Below, one piece after another: positions 9,707-21,512 of a stretch of DNA of 64,000 nt; position 1 is the first letter of the stretch; each line of letters begins with the position of its first letter. The stretch is from Zymoseptoria tritici IPO323 (taxonomy: Eukaryota > Ascomycota > Dothideomycetes > Mycosphaerellales > Mycosphaerellaceae), in the NCBI RefSeq assembly GCF_000219625.1, contig NC_018210.1:620001-684000 (forward strand), read 5' to 3'. The position numbers and the translations under genes are program-made. Below the pieces are notes generated by a model. It was not told the DNA's origin. It made no database searches and was given only the letters and a program-made list of their open reading frames with translations.

Positions 9707-11152
9707 CTACTTGAACGACGCACTACCAGCTTGAATTATCCCATCCTCACGCTGGGCATCCACATCCGCCAACACTTTATTTGCCTTTGCATATACTCTT
9801 TGTCGTTCTATTTCCACCTCGATCCATTCAGAATTCATCAGCTCCGAGCCACAGACTCGCTTAGACAGCAGAAACGTCAGCATTTTAACGATATTGAACA
9901 CGGTCGATACTCTGGAACTCACCCCTCTTCTTTCCCGAAAGTCACGATGTAGACCTTCCCATATCTCTCTTTCTGCACACCCGAGCTCAGCTTCCGCAAC
10001 ACCACCTCCGCAACTCGGCCGGTATTGTTCCCAAGCTGGCTTCGACATCGGCTGCCAGGGCTTTGGTAGCGGCCAGTCACTGAAATGCACGTACTTCGTC
10101 TCTCGTAAAATCTTCTTCGCGTCCCAGACCTCACCTGCGTTCGCGAGGTATCCGGAGTGGTTCGATTCGCGGAATTCGCCAGTAAGCAGAATGTTGCCGC
10201 GATGTGGCAGGACGAGAGCAGAGTCTCCGTACAGCTTGTTCAAGATCTCCATGTCGAAGTCCTCCTTTCCGCGGGTAAGTAGCGCAGCTTGAATGCTAGC
10301 GAAAGCTTCGCTGGAAGGGGTGAGGAGTGTAACCGCAGAGGTGAGTTCGATCTGGCGGCCATCGGAGGTGAGAGGCTTCCAGTATGCGCGCGGCATTGCG
10401 ACCGGAGCCTCGGCGAGATGAAAAAGCTCGTCGAGAGGCTGTAGTAGAGTGGAATCAGAGTCCAAGGCGAGGATACGCGAGAACTGAGTCTGATTGAACG
10501 CAAGCAACTTAGTAGGAGAATGCATCCAGGTCGAAGCCGCTGAAATTGACGACACCTCTTGTAGGTCGATGGGCTGGAGAACCGCTGAGTACAGATCACG
10601 GGCTTGCACGAGTAGTCGAGATTCGATGCTGTCGGTTGGTAAAGATTCCCAAGTTCGCGGATATAGTAGCAGTCGCTCGGGCTGCGAACCAAGGCGATGG
10701 AGAGTTTCGAGGAGCATGAGAGAATTGCAGAGATAGTCTGAGTCTGTGGCGTAGGTCGCGTACGCAAACTCATTCCAAGTCTTGCCTGGCGGTGGCGGTG
10801 TGTTGCTGTGGTGCTTGGTCCTGATCGACCAAGGGTGGCGAGGGAAATGAATGTTACGCCGATACAGGAGACTGCTCCTACTCAGTGCGAACCACAGCAT
10901 GAGGAGTAACAGTGCCACAGCTAGGGCGAATCTTTCATGTACCTTGCTCCATCGCTTGATCATTGGCGTTGAAGAAGGAGAGAGGCGGTTCCACAGTACT
11001 TTCTTCGGCGAGTCGGATGGCCAGCTATCGTATCGTCCTCGCGTGCTGCTGTGTACTGGCGAAGCCCACGTGGAGCCGATTCTGCTCTTATGCTGAGCCG
11101 GTGATGGCATCCATACTTTGCCGAGAGACTTCGTCGAGTACAACGACGACAT
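9707..11152 (-). CDS. GNT1: Glucose N-acetyltransferase (GNT1-like, GT8), about 460 aa, one in-frame intron
   Basis: A Golgi type II membrane protein: a basic cytosolic tail, one membrane anchor at about residues 75-92 and a lumenal catalytic domain. The domain has NEFAYATYATDSDYLCNSL near its start and the metal-binding DSD motif at about residues 231-233 (RILALDSDST). The family adds terminal GlcNAc to glycans in yeasts. The contiguous frame of 481 codons contains a likely intron at 9860-9922: 63 bp, GTGAGT donor, GCTGAC branch, TAAG acceptor, no stop and no frame change. Removing it joins RERRG to RVCGSELMNSEW, giving 460 residues and deleting a spurious hydrophobic stretch. The start at 11152 is the first ATG; an ATG just before the anchor is an alternative. 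Confidence 0.82.
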   Translation of the reverse strand: MSSLYSTKSLGKVWMPSPAQHKSRIGSTWASPVHSSTRGRYDSWPSDSPKKVLWNRLSPSSTPMIKRWSKVHERFALAVALLLLMLWFALSRSSLLYRRNIHFPRHPWSIRTKHHSNTPPPPGKTWNEFAYATYATDSDYLCNSLMLLETLHRLGSQPERLLLYPRTWESLPTDSIESRLLVQARDLYSAVLQPIDLQEVSSISAASTWMHSPTKLLAFNQTQFSRILALDSDSTLLQPLDELFHLAEAPVAMPRAYWKPLTSDGRQIELTSAVTLLTPSSEAFASIQAALLTRGKEDFDMEILNKLYGDSALVLPHRGNILLTGEFRESNHSGYLANAGEVWDAKKILRETKYVHFSDWPLPKPWQPMSKPAWEQYRPSCGGGVAEAELGCAEREIWEGLHRDFRERRGVSSRVSTVFNIVKMLTFLLSKRVCGSELMNSEWIEVEIERQRVYAKANKVLADVDAQREDGIIQAGSASFK

Positions 11153-11375
11153 CGCCGATCAAGCCTGAGGTGCACTGCGTCTAGTAAGCAGGAACGCCTT
11201 GAGCGAAATTTCCCGATCGAAGTGAAGTGTTTCGTGAGAGCATAAACTGATGCGCGCGTTCCCGTCGCGCAAGGTGTTAAAAGCGCGCAATCTGGAATGT
11301 AGATCGTAATTCTTTCGACTTGGGTCTCCCCTGTCTTCTCCCACCACAACCCGGTCGTACCCCAGGAACACTACT

Positions 11376-12866
11376 CTACTTCTTTCCAAAGAATGACATA
11401 ATGTTTCCTTGTCCGGGCTTTCCGCCCTTCTTGACAGCCTTGGTGCTCGCGGCCACCTGCACCTTAGCCTTCTTGGGTGCCGGCTCATCCTCAGAGAACG
11501 ACTCCCATACAGCCTCTTCCCTGGTGACTGCGAAAGTTAGCGACCGATCATGGGACATGTAAGCAGAAAACATACCAAGATATCCATCCTCGTCCTTGAC
11601 GGTCTTTTTCTTCATGACCCTCCTGCGACCTCTTCTCCGTCCATTCTCGACTGTCAACGTCTCTGTCGGCTCTTCCTTTGCCTGTGAGGTAGCTCCATCA
11701 ATCGCGCCATCGTCATGCTGACTATGTTCGACCTCGGTGGGCGTTGCTGTACCTGGCGTCGCCCTACGGTCTTCCATCTCCTCATCCTCAGCGTCCATCA
11801 TAGCCTCGAGCCTGGCTTTCCGATCGTTCTTCGACTCTCCCGTGGGTTCTTTGACTTCTGCTAGCTCTTCAGGAAGGCCGGAGCCTGCATCGTCGTCATC
11901 ATCATCGGAAAAGCCGCCCATTGCTACGTCTTCTTTCTCCGCAGCCGCGGCTGCCTCTTGGGACTCCTCCGCCTTTCGTTTAGCATTGGCGGTTCCTTTG
12001 GCGAACGACTTGAAGATGCTGGAGTCGTTCTTCTTTGCAGGCTTCCTGGTCGTATCGAACTTGCTGGCGGGCACAATCTTCTCGGCGGGTTTGGCCTCTG
12101 CGGAGGGCGTGGCTGCTCTGGACGATGCAGCTGGCGCTGCGGCTTTCGCAGAGGCGGGTTTCGCGGCCGCAGGCTTCGCAGGAGCAACGACTTTCGGTGG
12201 CACACCGCCCTTTGCCCTTCTCCTAACCTCCTTGTTCTGTATAACACCGTACTGCTTCCACTCCTTCATCGGATCTTCTCCAGCATGCTCGGCGGCGACC
12301 CGTCTGTTGCAGTCTGTCAAGACTTGTATATCTCCGACAGTGCTTGGCTGTAGACTGTAGATGTGTATTCCGGAAATGCTTTCAAACCGCTTCCGTGCTT
12401 CTTCGAGATGCTCCTCCCGTACCAACATCACAGAGTGCATGCGAACGATAGCCTCCGACTCGTGGTCTTGCGGCTGCATCGAGCTGCTCGGTAGCAGCGG
12501 ACTGCTCTGCAGGATACTGTCGTCCCCATCCTGCTGACTCTGGCTTTGCACCGGGCTCGTTTGGGCGATCGTTTTCGTGCCGCTGAGAATGTAGGTTGCG
12601 TGGACGCTGCCGGGCTTCTTGCTGTTCTGCTTGCGGTGAAAGTCGAACAGCATCCTAAACATGATCAGAAGCTTGGCATGCTTTTATGCGCATAGGTGCG
12701 TACTGTTTCGCGAGATTACTGTGGACTTTCAATGCTCTGCTCAAGTTGCGGTAGCTGATCTATACATTGTCAGTCGTCGCTTGGATGAGAATAGATGAAG
12801 AAGACTTACGAACTGCTGCTCGTTGAGCACTTGCACAGCAAGGTACTCATTGTAGTCTTGCGCCAT
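11376..12866 (-). CDS. POL32: DNA polymerase delta subunit 3 (Cdc27/Pol32), 447 aa, 4 exons
   Basis: Exons on the minus strand are 12810-12866, 12704-12759, 11576-12654 and 11528-flanked 11376-11527, with introns of 50, 49 and 48 bp. Spliced exons 1-3 read MAQDYNEYLAVQVL...SRALKVHSNLAKQ...LFDFHRKQN, the N-terminal domain that binds the Pol delta B-subunit. The centre is a low-complexity Lys/Ala/Glu region. The last intron (11528-11575) has no stop and is in frame; removing it restores GYLVTREEAVWESFSEDE, the family's C-terminal block. The protein ends QGNIMSFFGKK, a canonical PCNA-interacting box (Q-x2-I-x2-FF). It tethers Pol delta to PCNA in the nucleus. Confidence 0.93.
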
Positions 12867-14241
12867 GCTTGAGTGAATTGAGATGTCAGAGATGTGCTTC
12901 CTGGACGGTGGCCTCGGAGGTAGACGTGTCGAAGCACGAACTCGACGCGAAACCTCAGGCATCAACTTTTCCCTCTAAGCGTTCCTTCGTTCACGGCGAC
13001 TTCACCTCTTTCACACCACCATCAGAATGTCGAATGTGCTCATCCTATGCATTGTGTCAACGACCGACGTCATTACCGTCGAAGATGATCAATGTTTTGC
13101 ATTGCGGGACTCCCCAAGACGTCGCCCCTGCAGGATATATGCATGATGTAGCCACCACACTCCGCGTTGAGGAACATCATTAGACGGAGAGCCCTGTATA
13201 ACGATATCACTGTGCAGAGGTTTGTGCTTTGACATTCCGGGCACGATGTCGAGCATATGACCGAGTGGCCATCAGTGGTGGGCAGCGGCTGCCTGCACGT
13301 ATCGGTATAACATTTGCCAATTCTCAATTGACTATTTGCAAGCTGAAATGAGACAGTGTTGGACTCCTGGGTCATGCGACTTGCGAAAGTCAGAAGTGGG
13401 GTTCCATTTGATCTCGCTCTCGATAGGAGGCGTTCGATTTCGTTCGAATACAATTGGGCATTGGCATACCGATGCCACGGTTGAAGATGCGACCAAGAAG
13501 ATCTGGGGCCGTACTGAGCTCCAAGGTCTGTGCAGAGCGCCGGAAGCCAGTATGGAGTGATGTTCACTCCGAGGCCATACTTGCGCAAGGAAGCCAGAGC
13601 CCGTCAAACAGTCGGAACACCATGAACCTTGTGCGTCACACCAACAGTCCTGAGAAAAGTCTGCCTGCTCATGTCCGGCCACAGATAGGTGAGAACAACA
13701 TGCAAAATTGGCGGACGTCTCTGGTAAAGCCACATCGTACTAGAAGGCCAGTGCACGATGCTCCATACGTTTCGTAGCCCGTCCGAAGGTCGCAGCGACA
13801 GTCCGCTCCTGCCGCTTTCGGCTAGCTCAAGGGCCAACTCCGGCACTCAAAAGGCAATCAACATATTGAACAAACGTTTGCCTCCGCCATCTTCGGTGAA
13901 ATGTCCTGGTGGGATTGTCCCAACTACCCGTTACTTCGTGCCCATCATCCGCAAGGTAGGTGTGAAAGGATGCAGTGTTCAAATCCTGCGGTACATTTCG
14001 ACCATCGCTGAAGTAACAATAAACGGTTCTGTACCCGACACCGGTGGTCTGGTGCGAGACAGCCATCAAAGCCTGAATGTCCCTTTCTTTTTGCCAATTA
14101 TCTTGGGTGGTGAGGGCCGCGTGGTCAAGTCCGCGTCGAAAGTTTTGTTTGCATCGTTATCGAAGAGCGAGGACGACCACCCACGAGCAGCCTCCTTTCC
14201 TGCTCATGTGATGTATCGCTGGTGGATATAGGCAAGACAAA
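12867..14241. other. 1.4-kb region without a confident gene
   Basis: Several overlapping frames of 70-170 codons exist on both strands, the longest on minus at about 13073-13588 with several cysteines. None has an obvious start context, signal peptide, splice-consistent extension or domain. It may hold a decayed gene, but I cannot support one. Confidence 0.45.
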
Positions 14242-16247
14242 TCAGGCCTTCTCTCGCGCACCTTGATCATGCTTGGTTTGCCCACCCTCCTCGTGAAAGC
14301 TCTTTTGCTTCGTGTCGTCCGAGGCGTCATCGGCCGACACATCGATCTCGCGTTGATAGACAACCACTTCATCTGACGCAGAAGGAAGTCAGCACACCCA
14401 CACGCACGGAGGAGTTTTCAAATTCTTGACATACCGACGTCTCCGAAAATGGCTGCGACTTCTTCGAGAGGCTTTCCCTTCGCTGGCCAGGGTGTCAGCT
14501 AAGCTCACTGTATTGAGAGACACAAACTCACTGTCCGGAAACCAGAACCAGATGATGACACTGCCGATCGTGCCAGGGATGATGAAAGCAAGATAAAACT
14601 TCCAGCCGATGTTTCTGAAAAATTTTAGTCTTGCCCAAGTGTCACGAGCGGCCGGAGAGACCTACTCGAATGCAGTTGGCGCTGCTTGAAGCCACATGAT
14701 GTTCATCAACGAGATCATCGCTACGCCTGCGGACATACCCTTGGCACGCAGGTGGGCCGGCCAGATCTCAGCGATGTATGTGAATTGCAGTCCTGCGTAA
14801 AGTCAGAGAACAGAATTCAAACCTCAATTGTTCAGTCGGACTCACCGTCGAGACACCAGTCGTACGGAATCTCGAAAATGAAGAGCATTGCAACGGCAGC
14901 TTGCAAAGCGGCCTCATTGCTCGAGTTGGCGAACTGAGCTAGCAATGCTGCTTCGATGATGAGTGTGACCATGCAGCCGAACACACCCACGGCGATGAAC
15001 CTGTTGCGAGAGAAGTGGTCGACCAAGAACGATGCCATCATGTTCAGGCCGACTGCCAGTGTCAACCACGCGGCTGGATAGAGCAGTTGCTTGGTTTCGG
15101 AGAAGCCAAGTCTTTTGTACAAGAGCGGGCCGTAGTCTAGATGTCGTCAGCATTCGGGATGTTATTGATATCAGTACTTCATGGTTCGTACTATTGATGA
15201 CGAGCACTCCCGAGCACTGAATGAAAGCCGTGGTGCCTAACGTAAGCCACAGCCTCTTCCTCAACGACGGCTTCCGGAAGATGTGCATCCAGCGATCATC
15301 AAGCGTACGATCAAGTGCCAGCTGTTTTTCAATCTGAACATACTCCGAGCGGGCGAACGAATGATGCGGATCGGAGGCATCGTCGTGGAGACGGAGAAGA
15401 ATAGCTCGTGCTTCTTCTGGTCGATCGTTCATGAGAAGCCAGCGAGGACTTTCGGGAACCCAGTACAATCCGCAGAGCAACATCAAAGGCCATAAGCACT
15501 GGAACATGATCGGTACACGCCATGTGTAGTTGCCGCCTTCACTCCACCAGTAGAAGCCGAAACCGATCCAAGCTTGTATCGCATAGCCGGTAACCAAGGA
15601 GATGGCATGGACGTTGACGAGAGCTCCACGGAGATGAGCCGGTACGACTTCGGACATCTGCAATTTTATTAGCACAGGGTCCGATGGGATCGAGTGATGG
15701 GACTGACCCAGATAGGCACGGCAGCCAGGATCATGAATGCGCTCGCTCCGGCGATGAAGCGAAAGACGAGGAAGACAACGATGTGAGTACTACCCGCCAG
15801 CGCTGCACCGGAGACCATGGCTATGAAGGCCGCCTGCGATGTATTAGAAGTGATGAGGTTGTTGGGGCCCGCAAAAGAACTCACGACGCCGATGCCAGCC
15901 TTACGTCCCCACTTATCCGTGAAGAGAGGCAGTGTGAGTGTCCCGATGACTCCACCGGCCTGGAATAGCCCATTCGTTGCAGCAATGAGCTGTGTGCCAT
16001 TCGGACGAGTCGCAAGAGCGAAGTATGAGACGAAAGTCGGTTGTCCTGTTCGGCATCGATCAGTACCACAGTCGACGATCGACGGTGATATTCAGCACAT
16101 ACCCAAGGTCGATCCAATAATGGAGGCAGTGTATCCATAGGACAGAGACCCGATCGAAACGAACAACAGCATCCACAAATTGTAGGCATTAAGTTTGCGA
16201 TCACTGCCTTCTTCTCCAGTAGCAAATATGCGCGAGAGGAGACCCAT
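14242..16247 (-). CDS. MFS sugar (hexose-type) transporter, 525 aa, 9 exons
   Basis: Spliced by eye into exons 16103-16247, 15885-16045, 15708-15833, 15192-15657, 14846-15136, 14666-14792, 14532-14614, 14435-14482 and 14242-14372; the total is an exact codon multiple. It shows the sugar-porter signatures: LFTDKWGRKAG (loop 2-3 D-x2-GR-[RK]), FRFIAGASAF, PAHLRGALVN, PESPRWLL after helix 6, AEIWPAHLRAKG in the second half, and PDTKGKPLEEVAAIFGD after helix 12. Twelve membrane segments are visible. Many introns carry GCTGAC or CTGAC branch boxes. A plasma-membrane monosaccharide or related polyol porter is likely; the substrate is unknown. The tail is Asp/Lys-rich and cytosolic. Confidence 0.9.
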
Positions 16248-16926
16248 CGCAACAATGGAATGATAGAGCAGGACAGGAACCAACGACAAGAAAAGCTTGA
16301 TGCTCGAGAAAGAACATACCCTACAACGATCCTCAGATCCTTATATTCACCCGCCGACCCGGTCGAGTCGCACCCGTCCATCCGGCAAACCTCACACCGT
16401 GCGGAGTCGTTTCGGCAACCGTGCTTGAGCCTGAAATGCTGGACGACACGAGGCCGAAGCTCGGCCTGGATACCATGCTCGTAGATAAGTGGTTGGCGCA
16501 CTTGCATGCATTCCTGGTAGCGATGCCCGAGAGCGGTGATATGAGAAGACCCCGCATGATGGGCTGACTCGGCGGGGACGACTTCGTTGAGAAGGGCTGT
16601 TACCAATCCGAAATTCTTTTGCAAATGTTGGTAGACTTCGATAGAGGCAGATTGTCCGCACATGAAGTGCAAGACCATGGTCGCAAGCTTGTAGAGTACT
16701 CGCAAGGCCAAACGGTCCGGAGCGAAAAGCGCTGGCAAGAAGACTGTCGTCAATATAAGCCTGATGTACAAGCGAGCTTGACCACGCGAGGTGGTTCGAG
16801 TTTCGGCTACGGAGAGCTTGCTGGCGACTACAGCTGGCGGATCCGGAATGCAAGCAGGTGTCCCGCTTCCTTAAGGCAGTTCAAAGATCTGCCAGAATCA
16901 TCCAAGCGTTTCTCTTCTCTGCGAAA
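16248..16926. other. Intergenic between transporter start and RING gene end
   Basis: This 679-bp stretch includes the promoter of the sugar transporter. Frames on the minus strand that overlap transporter exons extend into it but lack coding support. Confidence 0.5.
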
Positions 16927-19842
16927 TCAAGGCACAAACAACCTCGAGTACGCCGCAATACTCGTCCTGCAACAGATGCACTTCGTGTAGTTTCTCGCCG
17001 CCAGACCCACCCGGCAATCATCACACATGCTCAAGCATCCACACGGCCAGACCAGAACCGTGCGCGGCGTGCTTTGACACACGACGCACTGTGGTCCGCT
17101 TTCACCCATACCTTCGGCGCCGGTCTCCCATGTGCTTTGGCGCTTGGTGGCTGCTTTGGCTTTCGAGCGCATTTTGAGCAGGAATTCCTCGAGGTCACGC
17201 TCTTCCTCCTCATCTGATGTGGGCTGGGTCGTGGTGGGAGGACGCAGGCCGCTGAGTAGCTCGGCGCGGCTGCGCTCCGTGGTGCGCCGGTATTGACTGC
17301 GAGTCATGGGGTGGTTGAACTGCAGGCGGAAGGAAAGAAGATGAGCGTCTTCGCGGTCGGATTGTGTTTGGGGATTGAGTAATCGTGAGAGGGAGCCAAG
17401 ATCGAGGCCGGCGTCCGATGCTGGAGTGCCCTCCCGGTTGCGGGTCCCATATACGTCTGTTTGTGTCGGCGTTCTGCGGCCGCTTGATTCCTCCTCCCAT
17501 TCTTGTTGATCATCTGTCGTGCTGGCGTTGGTCGACATTGAAATCATGCTGGTAGTGTCATCGTTATCATCGTCCTGTTCCTGGTAGTCCCCACTTGCAT
17601 CGAGCTCTCCGAACCAGCCGCCGTTGCGGAACCATCTCCAAAGCTCGCCGTCCAGTTGCTCCTCGCCTTGGTATGTTCCAGCACGCTCAAGTCTCCGCCG
17701 AGATTCGGCCTCGACATCGATGTTGTCATCTCGCGCCAATGATAGCCTTCCGTCTCGTCCGATCATGTAGAATCCCAGAAAGTCCTTCTGAGCCTGTTCA
17801 GCTGGCATGGGGTTCGGCGAAGGTCGGTCGAGCAGACCGGCTACTTTCAATAGCCAATTCGGTCGATACCTCACACCAATCGTGCGCAGAAGATTAAGCA
17901 AGATATGCGCCTCCAAGCCGACCACCAGCCAGAAGATTCCGGCAACAAAGTCTCCCGTCAACTGCATGCGACTCCGGCGCTGCGCCAGCCCAAGCCCAGT
18001 CTCTCTATCTGCGTTGGGCTTGTCGGCTTGAGTTGTGCGTACAGCTTTGGATTTCCTCTCGCGCGCGTACGGCGACTGCCCGATGGCCGCATTTTGATGA
18101 TCGACAAAGCTAAGACCGCGAGCGATGTCTTCGCCGAGTAGCTCGGTCGGTATGGCCAATAATCTGCGCTTCTCCACACCTGCCGCTAACTCATCGACTC
18201 TCTTCTGCTCCAGCCATGTCATGTTCGCAATCTTGATCTGCCGACCCTCATTCAAGTATACGGCCTCGCTCGCAGCTGTAAGCACGTTGAAGCCAATCTT
18301 GAGCAGAGTCGTGTAGAAGTCTTCCGACATCTTGATTCGTATCGTTGATGACTGCGAGAACTGGACGTTCGCTTGAAGGTTGTGGTAGGCCCAGGCGAAG
18401 CGCCGTCGAATGGAGCCGCCTTCAGCAGCACCAGATGGAACAGACATCGCAGTGAAGATCATGGCCAGAAGGTAGATTCCCCCGCAAAGGAGGATACCGC
18501 ATACGATCAGGAAATGAGGTACGAAGCCGACGATGCAGACTGTTGGGAATCGGAGTACTCCAAGATCTGTGGCGAGATCGGTAGGTGCGAAGTAGATCTT
18601 GAGAAAGCTCCAGACGAAAGTAGTCATGTAACAGCAAGCCCAGATGCCGGTATTAACAAGCCTCGCCTTCTGTCTGATGCCAAAGACTGCCAGAGTTGCA
18701 CTGCTCAGGTGACTGAAGCATGATATCAGACACACCAGCAAAACCTCCGGAGGGACATTCAGACGTTGCAGTACATCTCCCCGAGTAAGAGCGATGCCCG
18801 ACGCCTGGATAGGTCCACTTTCTTTCGATCCAAAGAACCCGAATCCGAGAATACTGCTGATCATGGCTTCACACTCTGCAAAGGCGAGGGAGTGCTCGAA
18901 TAGAGTCATCCCGGTCTCAGGTACTGGTGCCTTGCCCTGCAGCGCGCAGGACAATGTCTCGAAGAATTGGCTTGTGCAAAGAGTGATGAAAAACCAGTAA
19001 AGTAGCGACATTGTACCGCGCAGCTCACTTTTGTCGTCTTCCATGCCAATCATTGACATGGATCGGGCGTTGCAGCAAGTTGCATCGTCCTGCCAGAAGA
19101 GAAGTGTGGAGCTTAGCCAGTAGATGAAACCGCCTTCACCACCGAAGTCGATCGCGAGCGTCTTCAGAGGATCGCCGTACCGAAGTTGCGAGTAATTCGG
19201 CGACGTTTGACATCGCAGACCCTGAAGGATCATGATCGTTTGCATAATGAGAGCCGAGATCGGGACGAGGTATATTGCCGCTCGCACGTGGAGTCGAAAT
19301 CGCAAATGTTCTCGTGAGGATGCATAGAATTGTGTGCGATTAAGCAAGATTGCCTGCGGCCGAATATCAGTACGTGTTGTCTGCATCCCCAACGACCGTC
19401 GATCTGCCTTACGATAGCGAAGGTTGTCAAAGCCCACTTCCTGCGATCCTGATCAGCTCCTGTGCTTATCACAGTTTATGCGGATCACCCAGACTTACGA
19501 AGATAAGTACGAGAAGATTCCTCCAATGTTCTTCATCTTCACGAATCCGTCCACCACACTCGTCCAGAACCATGACGACTGTTCCTCTCCAACGCGGCTC
19601 AGAGCCTCTCTGACCGAAGCCTCCAGTATCTCAGCCGTGCTTTGTGCGAACATTGAGCTCGTGATGGTGACCGTCGTGTTCATGGTTGTCCCAGTCGCGT
19701 CTGCAATCACACTGCCTCCACTCCACATCTTGTCAACCGCCTCCGGCATGTGGTCCCAGGCAAAAGATCCAGCTCGTTGGGCCAGGCGTGGAACGACCAG
19801 GAGAAGGTCCATTGCGGACGGAATGAGGGAGGAGTTGTCCAT
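16927..19842 (-). CDS. Multi-pass RING E3 ubiquitin ligase, Asi3-like, 932 aa, 3 exons
   Basis: Exons are 19499-19842, 19413-19440 (28 bp only) and 16927-19353; introns are 58 and 59 bp, and the frame closes exactly. The tiny exon joins GIFSYLSS to KWALTTFAI and then AILLNRTQFYASS, restoring the first membrane segment. Five or more membrane segments follow in the first half (for example AAIYLVPISALIMQTIMIL and WACCYMTTFVWSFLKIYF), then a long acidic, disordered cytosolic or nucleoplasmic region. The protein ends in a C3HC4 RING: CVVC, WPCGCLSMCDDC, CICC. Yeast Asi1/Asi3 are inner-nuclear-membrane ligases for mislocalised proteins and transcription factors; the same role here is inference. Confidence 0.87.
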
Positions 19843-20318
19843 GCCTCCTGCTTCAATTGCAGGTCCGCCGCGTATGGCGGATTTCGGGTGGAGATGTATA
19901 TGTGGTAGCTCTCATGCAGTGATTGCCTCTCCAGTCCGTTGACTGTTCACAAGTATGCTCGGTTTCGGTCGGACGACATGGCGCTTATGATAGCGCAGTT
20001 TTGAGGTAGGCGGGGGAAGGCGAAGGGACCGGTCGTCGATGTTTGGTGGTCGATTGTATGGATTCAAGGTTGGAATGAGGACAAGACGCGGGCAAGGTCG
20101 TTGGCTGACGTGACCGCGGCTTCCGACAGCGGACTTGGCTCCGTGCAGGTGAAACACCTTTTGACCTTCCATTCTTGCCTTCTCCTACATTTTCACTCCA
20201 CGACTTCGTGTGAACGGACAGTCTAACGTCGATATTCATGGCTTCCTCTGTCAGGGAATTATTCGCTACAATGCTTCAATCATGGCTATGACTACCATGC
20301 ACTTGACGACGGCCGCCT
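19843..20318. other. Intergenic upstream of the RING gene
   Basis: This 476-bp region lies between the RING gene start and the end of the two-TM gene. No feature recognised. Confidence 0.5.
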
Positions 20319-21512
20319 TCATCTATCTTCCCAAAATCGCTCCGGGACCTCCTGCGGACTCGCATTCAAGCTTGCCCTCAACGACGTCGAGCTATCGTCT
20401 CCGAAAAGCGCCACGATCGCAGCAAAGAAACCCGCGGCAGTGATGATCCAGCTTGCGATCGAGAAACCCGTCGAGAAGTCCTTATCAACAGCAAAGCCAT
20501 ACGCAAGGGCCACCGCCAGACTGAATAGGACAGCAAGCAACAATCCAACGCAAATCCTCTTCACATCAAAGGTCTCCAGCACTTCCATATCAATGACGGC
20601 GCCCGGTTCTATCAGCCCATCAAGACGACAGGTCCACTTCCGCGGAGCAGATTGTCGGCGTCCATCCCTCCCTCCTGCTCCTGCCCACCTACTCCGCAAA
20701 CTGGACAACTTCTGCAATTGATACATGAACCACACCTTGGCCTTCTCATCATCAAGGGCCGTGATAGGAATGAGCTTACTAACATTCCACTTGCCCTGAT
20801 TAAAGCGCCGAGACGGATATGCATGGTACTGCCGAAAGTACACGAAGTGAATCTTCGTATACGAAGCGATCGTCTCCTTAAAGCCAATCTTGGTCGCTTT
20901 GAGTATATGGTACTCTTCTTTCAGGCGGCGGGCGAATTGGACGTCGTCCCAGCTGGATTTGACATAGGGTATATCCCGTGACTTGTAGATCTCGCCATGC
21001 CGGGTCACAACGAGTCGGAGGTGGGCACTGAAAGGGGAGCCATCGGAGCTGGGACGTACGGCGCGAGTCCACAGGCCGCGGGCACGGTAGGAACGAGGAG
21101 GACGAGAGAGGTGCTCCGACTGACCGGTCACAGGTCGACCGTAGCTTTCACCGTACAACTGATTCACCGTAGGACGGGCGTAGTCATGGATGCGATAGTG
21201 GCTTGGTCGTGGAGGCCGAGGGCGGATTTCATGCTCGTCGTCTTCATCGTCCTCATCATCGCCGGAAGCACGCGAGTTCCCGCCGTAGAAGTCGTCCAGC
21301 ACATCGTCGGAGTCCTCGAAATCTGCCTCCGGCTCGCTTTCAACGACAATGTGTTTTCGGGGTCGTCGCCGACGGCTACGGCGCGGCGATGAAGACCGCC
21401 GTTCGTCGGTGACGTCTTTCTCTGGGGCACTCTGATATATGTGGTAGGATCGTGGTCTCCGCTCTTCGGAACGCGGAAGTGGGGTTCTGGAACTATCATC
21501 GCGATATGCCAT
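20319..21512 (-). CDS. Conserved-looking protein of unknown function with two C-terminal TM segments, 397 aa
   Basis: A single exon starts at ATG 21512 (MAYRDDSSRTPLPRSEE). The first third is disordered and highly charged, with RRSRRRRPRKH and an acidic DDEDDEDDEHE run. The middle has a folded-looking block (HLRLVVTRHGEIYKSRDIPYV, then KIHFVYFRQYHAYPSRRF). The end carries two hydrophobic segments, ICVGLLLAVLFSLAVALAYGF and SIASWIITAAGFFAAIVALFG, separated by a short loop, so it is probably a tail-anchored hairpin protein. I recognise the architecture as one seen in fungal hypotheticals but can give no function. Confidence 0.72.
   Translation of the reverse strand: MAYRDDSSRTPLPRSEERRPRSYHIYQSAPEKDVTDERRSSSPRRSRRRRPRKHIVVESEPEADFEDSDDVLDDFYGGNSRASGDDEDDEDDEHEIRPRPPRPSHYRIHDYARPTVNQLYGESYGRPVTGQSEHLSRPPRSYRARGLWTRAVRPSSDGSPFSAHLRLVVTRHGEIYKSRDIPYVKSSWDDVQFARRLKEEYHILKATKIGFKETIASYTKIHFVYFRQYHAYPSRRFNQGKWNVSKLIPITALDDEKAKVWFMYQLQKLSSLRSRWAGAGGRDGRRQSAPRKWTCRLDGLIEPGAVIDMEVLETFDVKRICVGLLLAVLFSLAVALAYGFAVDKDFSTGFSIASWIITAAGFFAAIVALFGDDSSTSLRASLNASPQEVPERFWEDR

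Noticed and set aside
11737..12360. 207-codon plus-strand frame rich in Ala and Ser
   Set aside because: Antisense image of the Lys/Ala/Glu-rich part of the Pol delta subunit.
13073..13588. 171-codon minus frame with several cysteines, possible fourth secreted protein
   Set aside because: There is no signal peptide, and cysteine spacing overlaps with equally long frames in other phases.
15881..16771. 296-codon minus-strand open frame
   Set aside because: It reads across exon 2 and two introns of the sugar transporter in a shifted frame; the spliced transporter explains the region.
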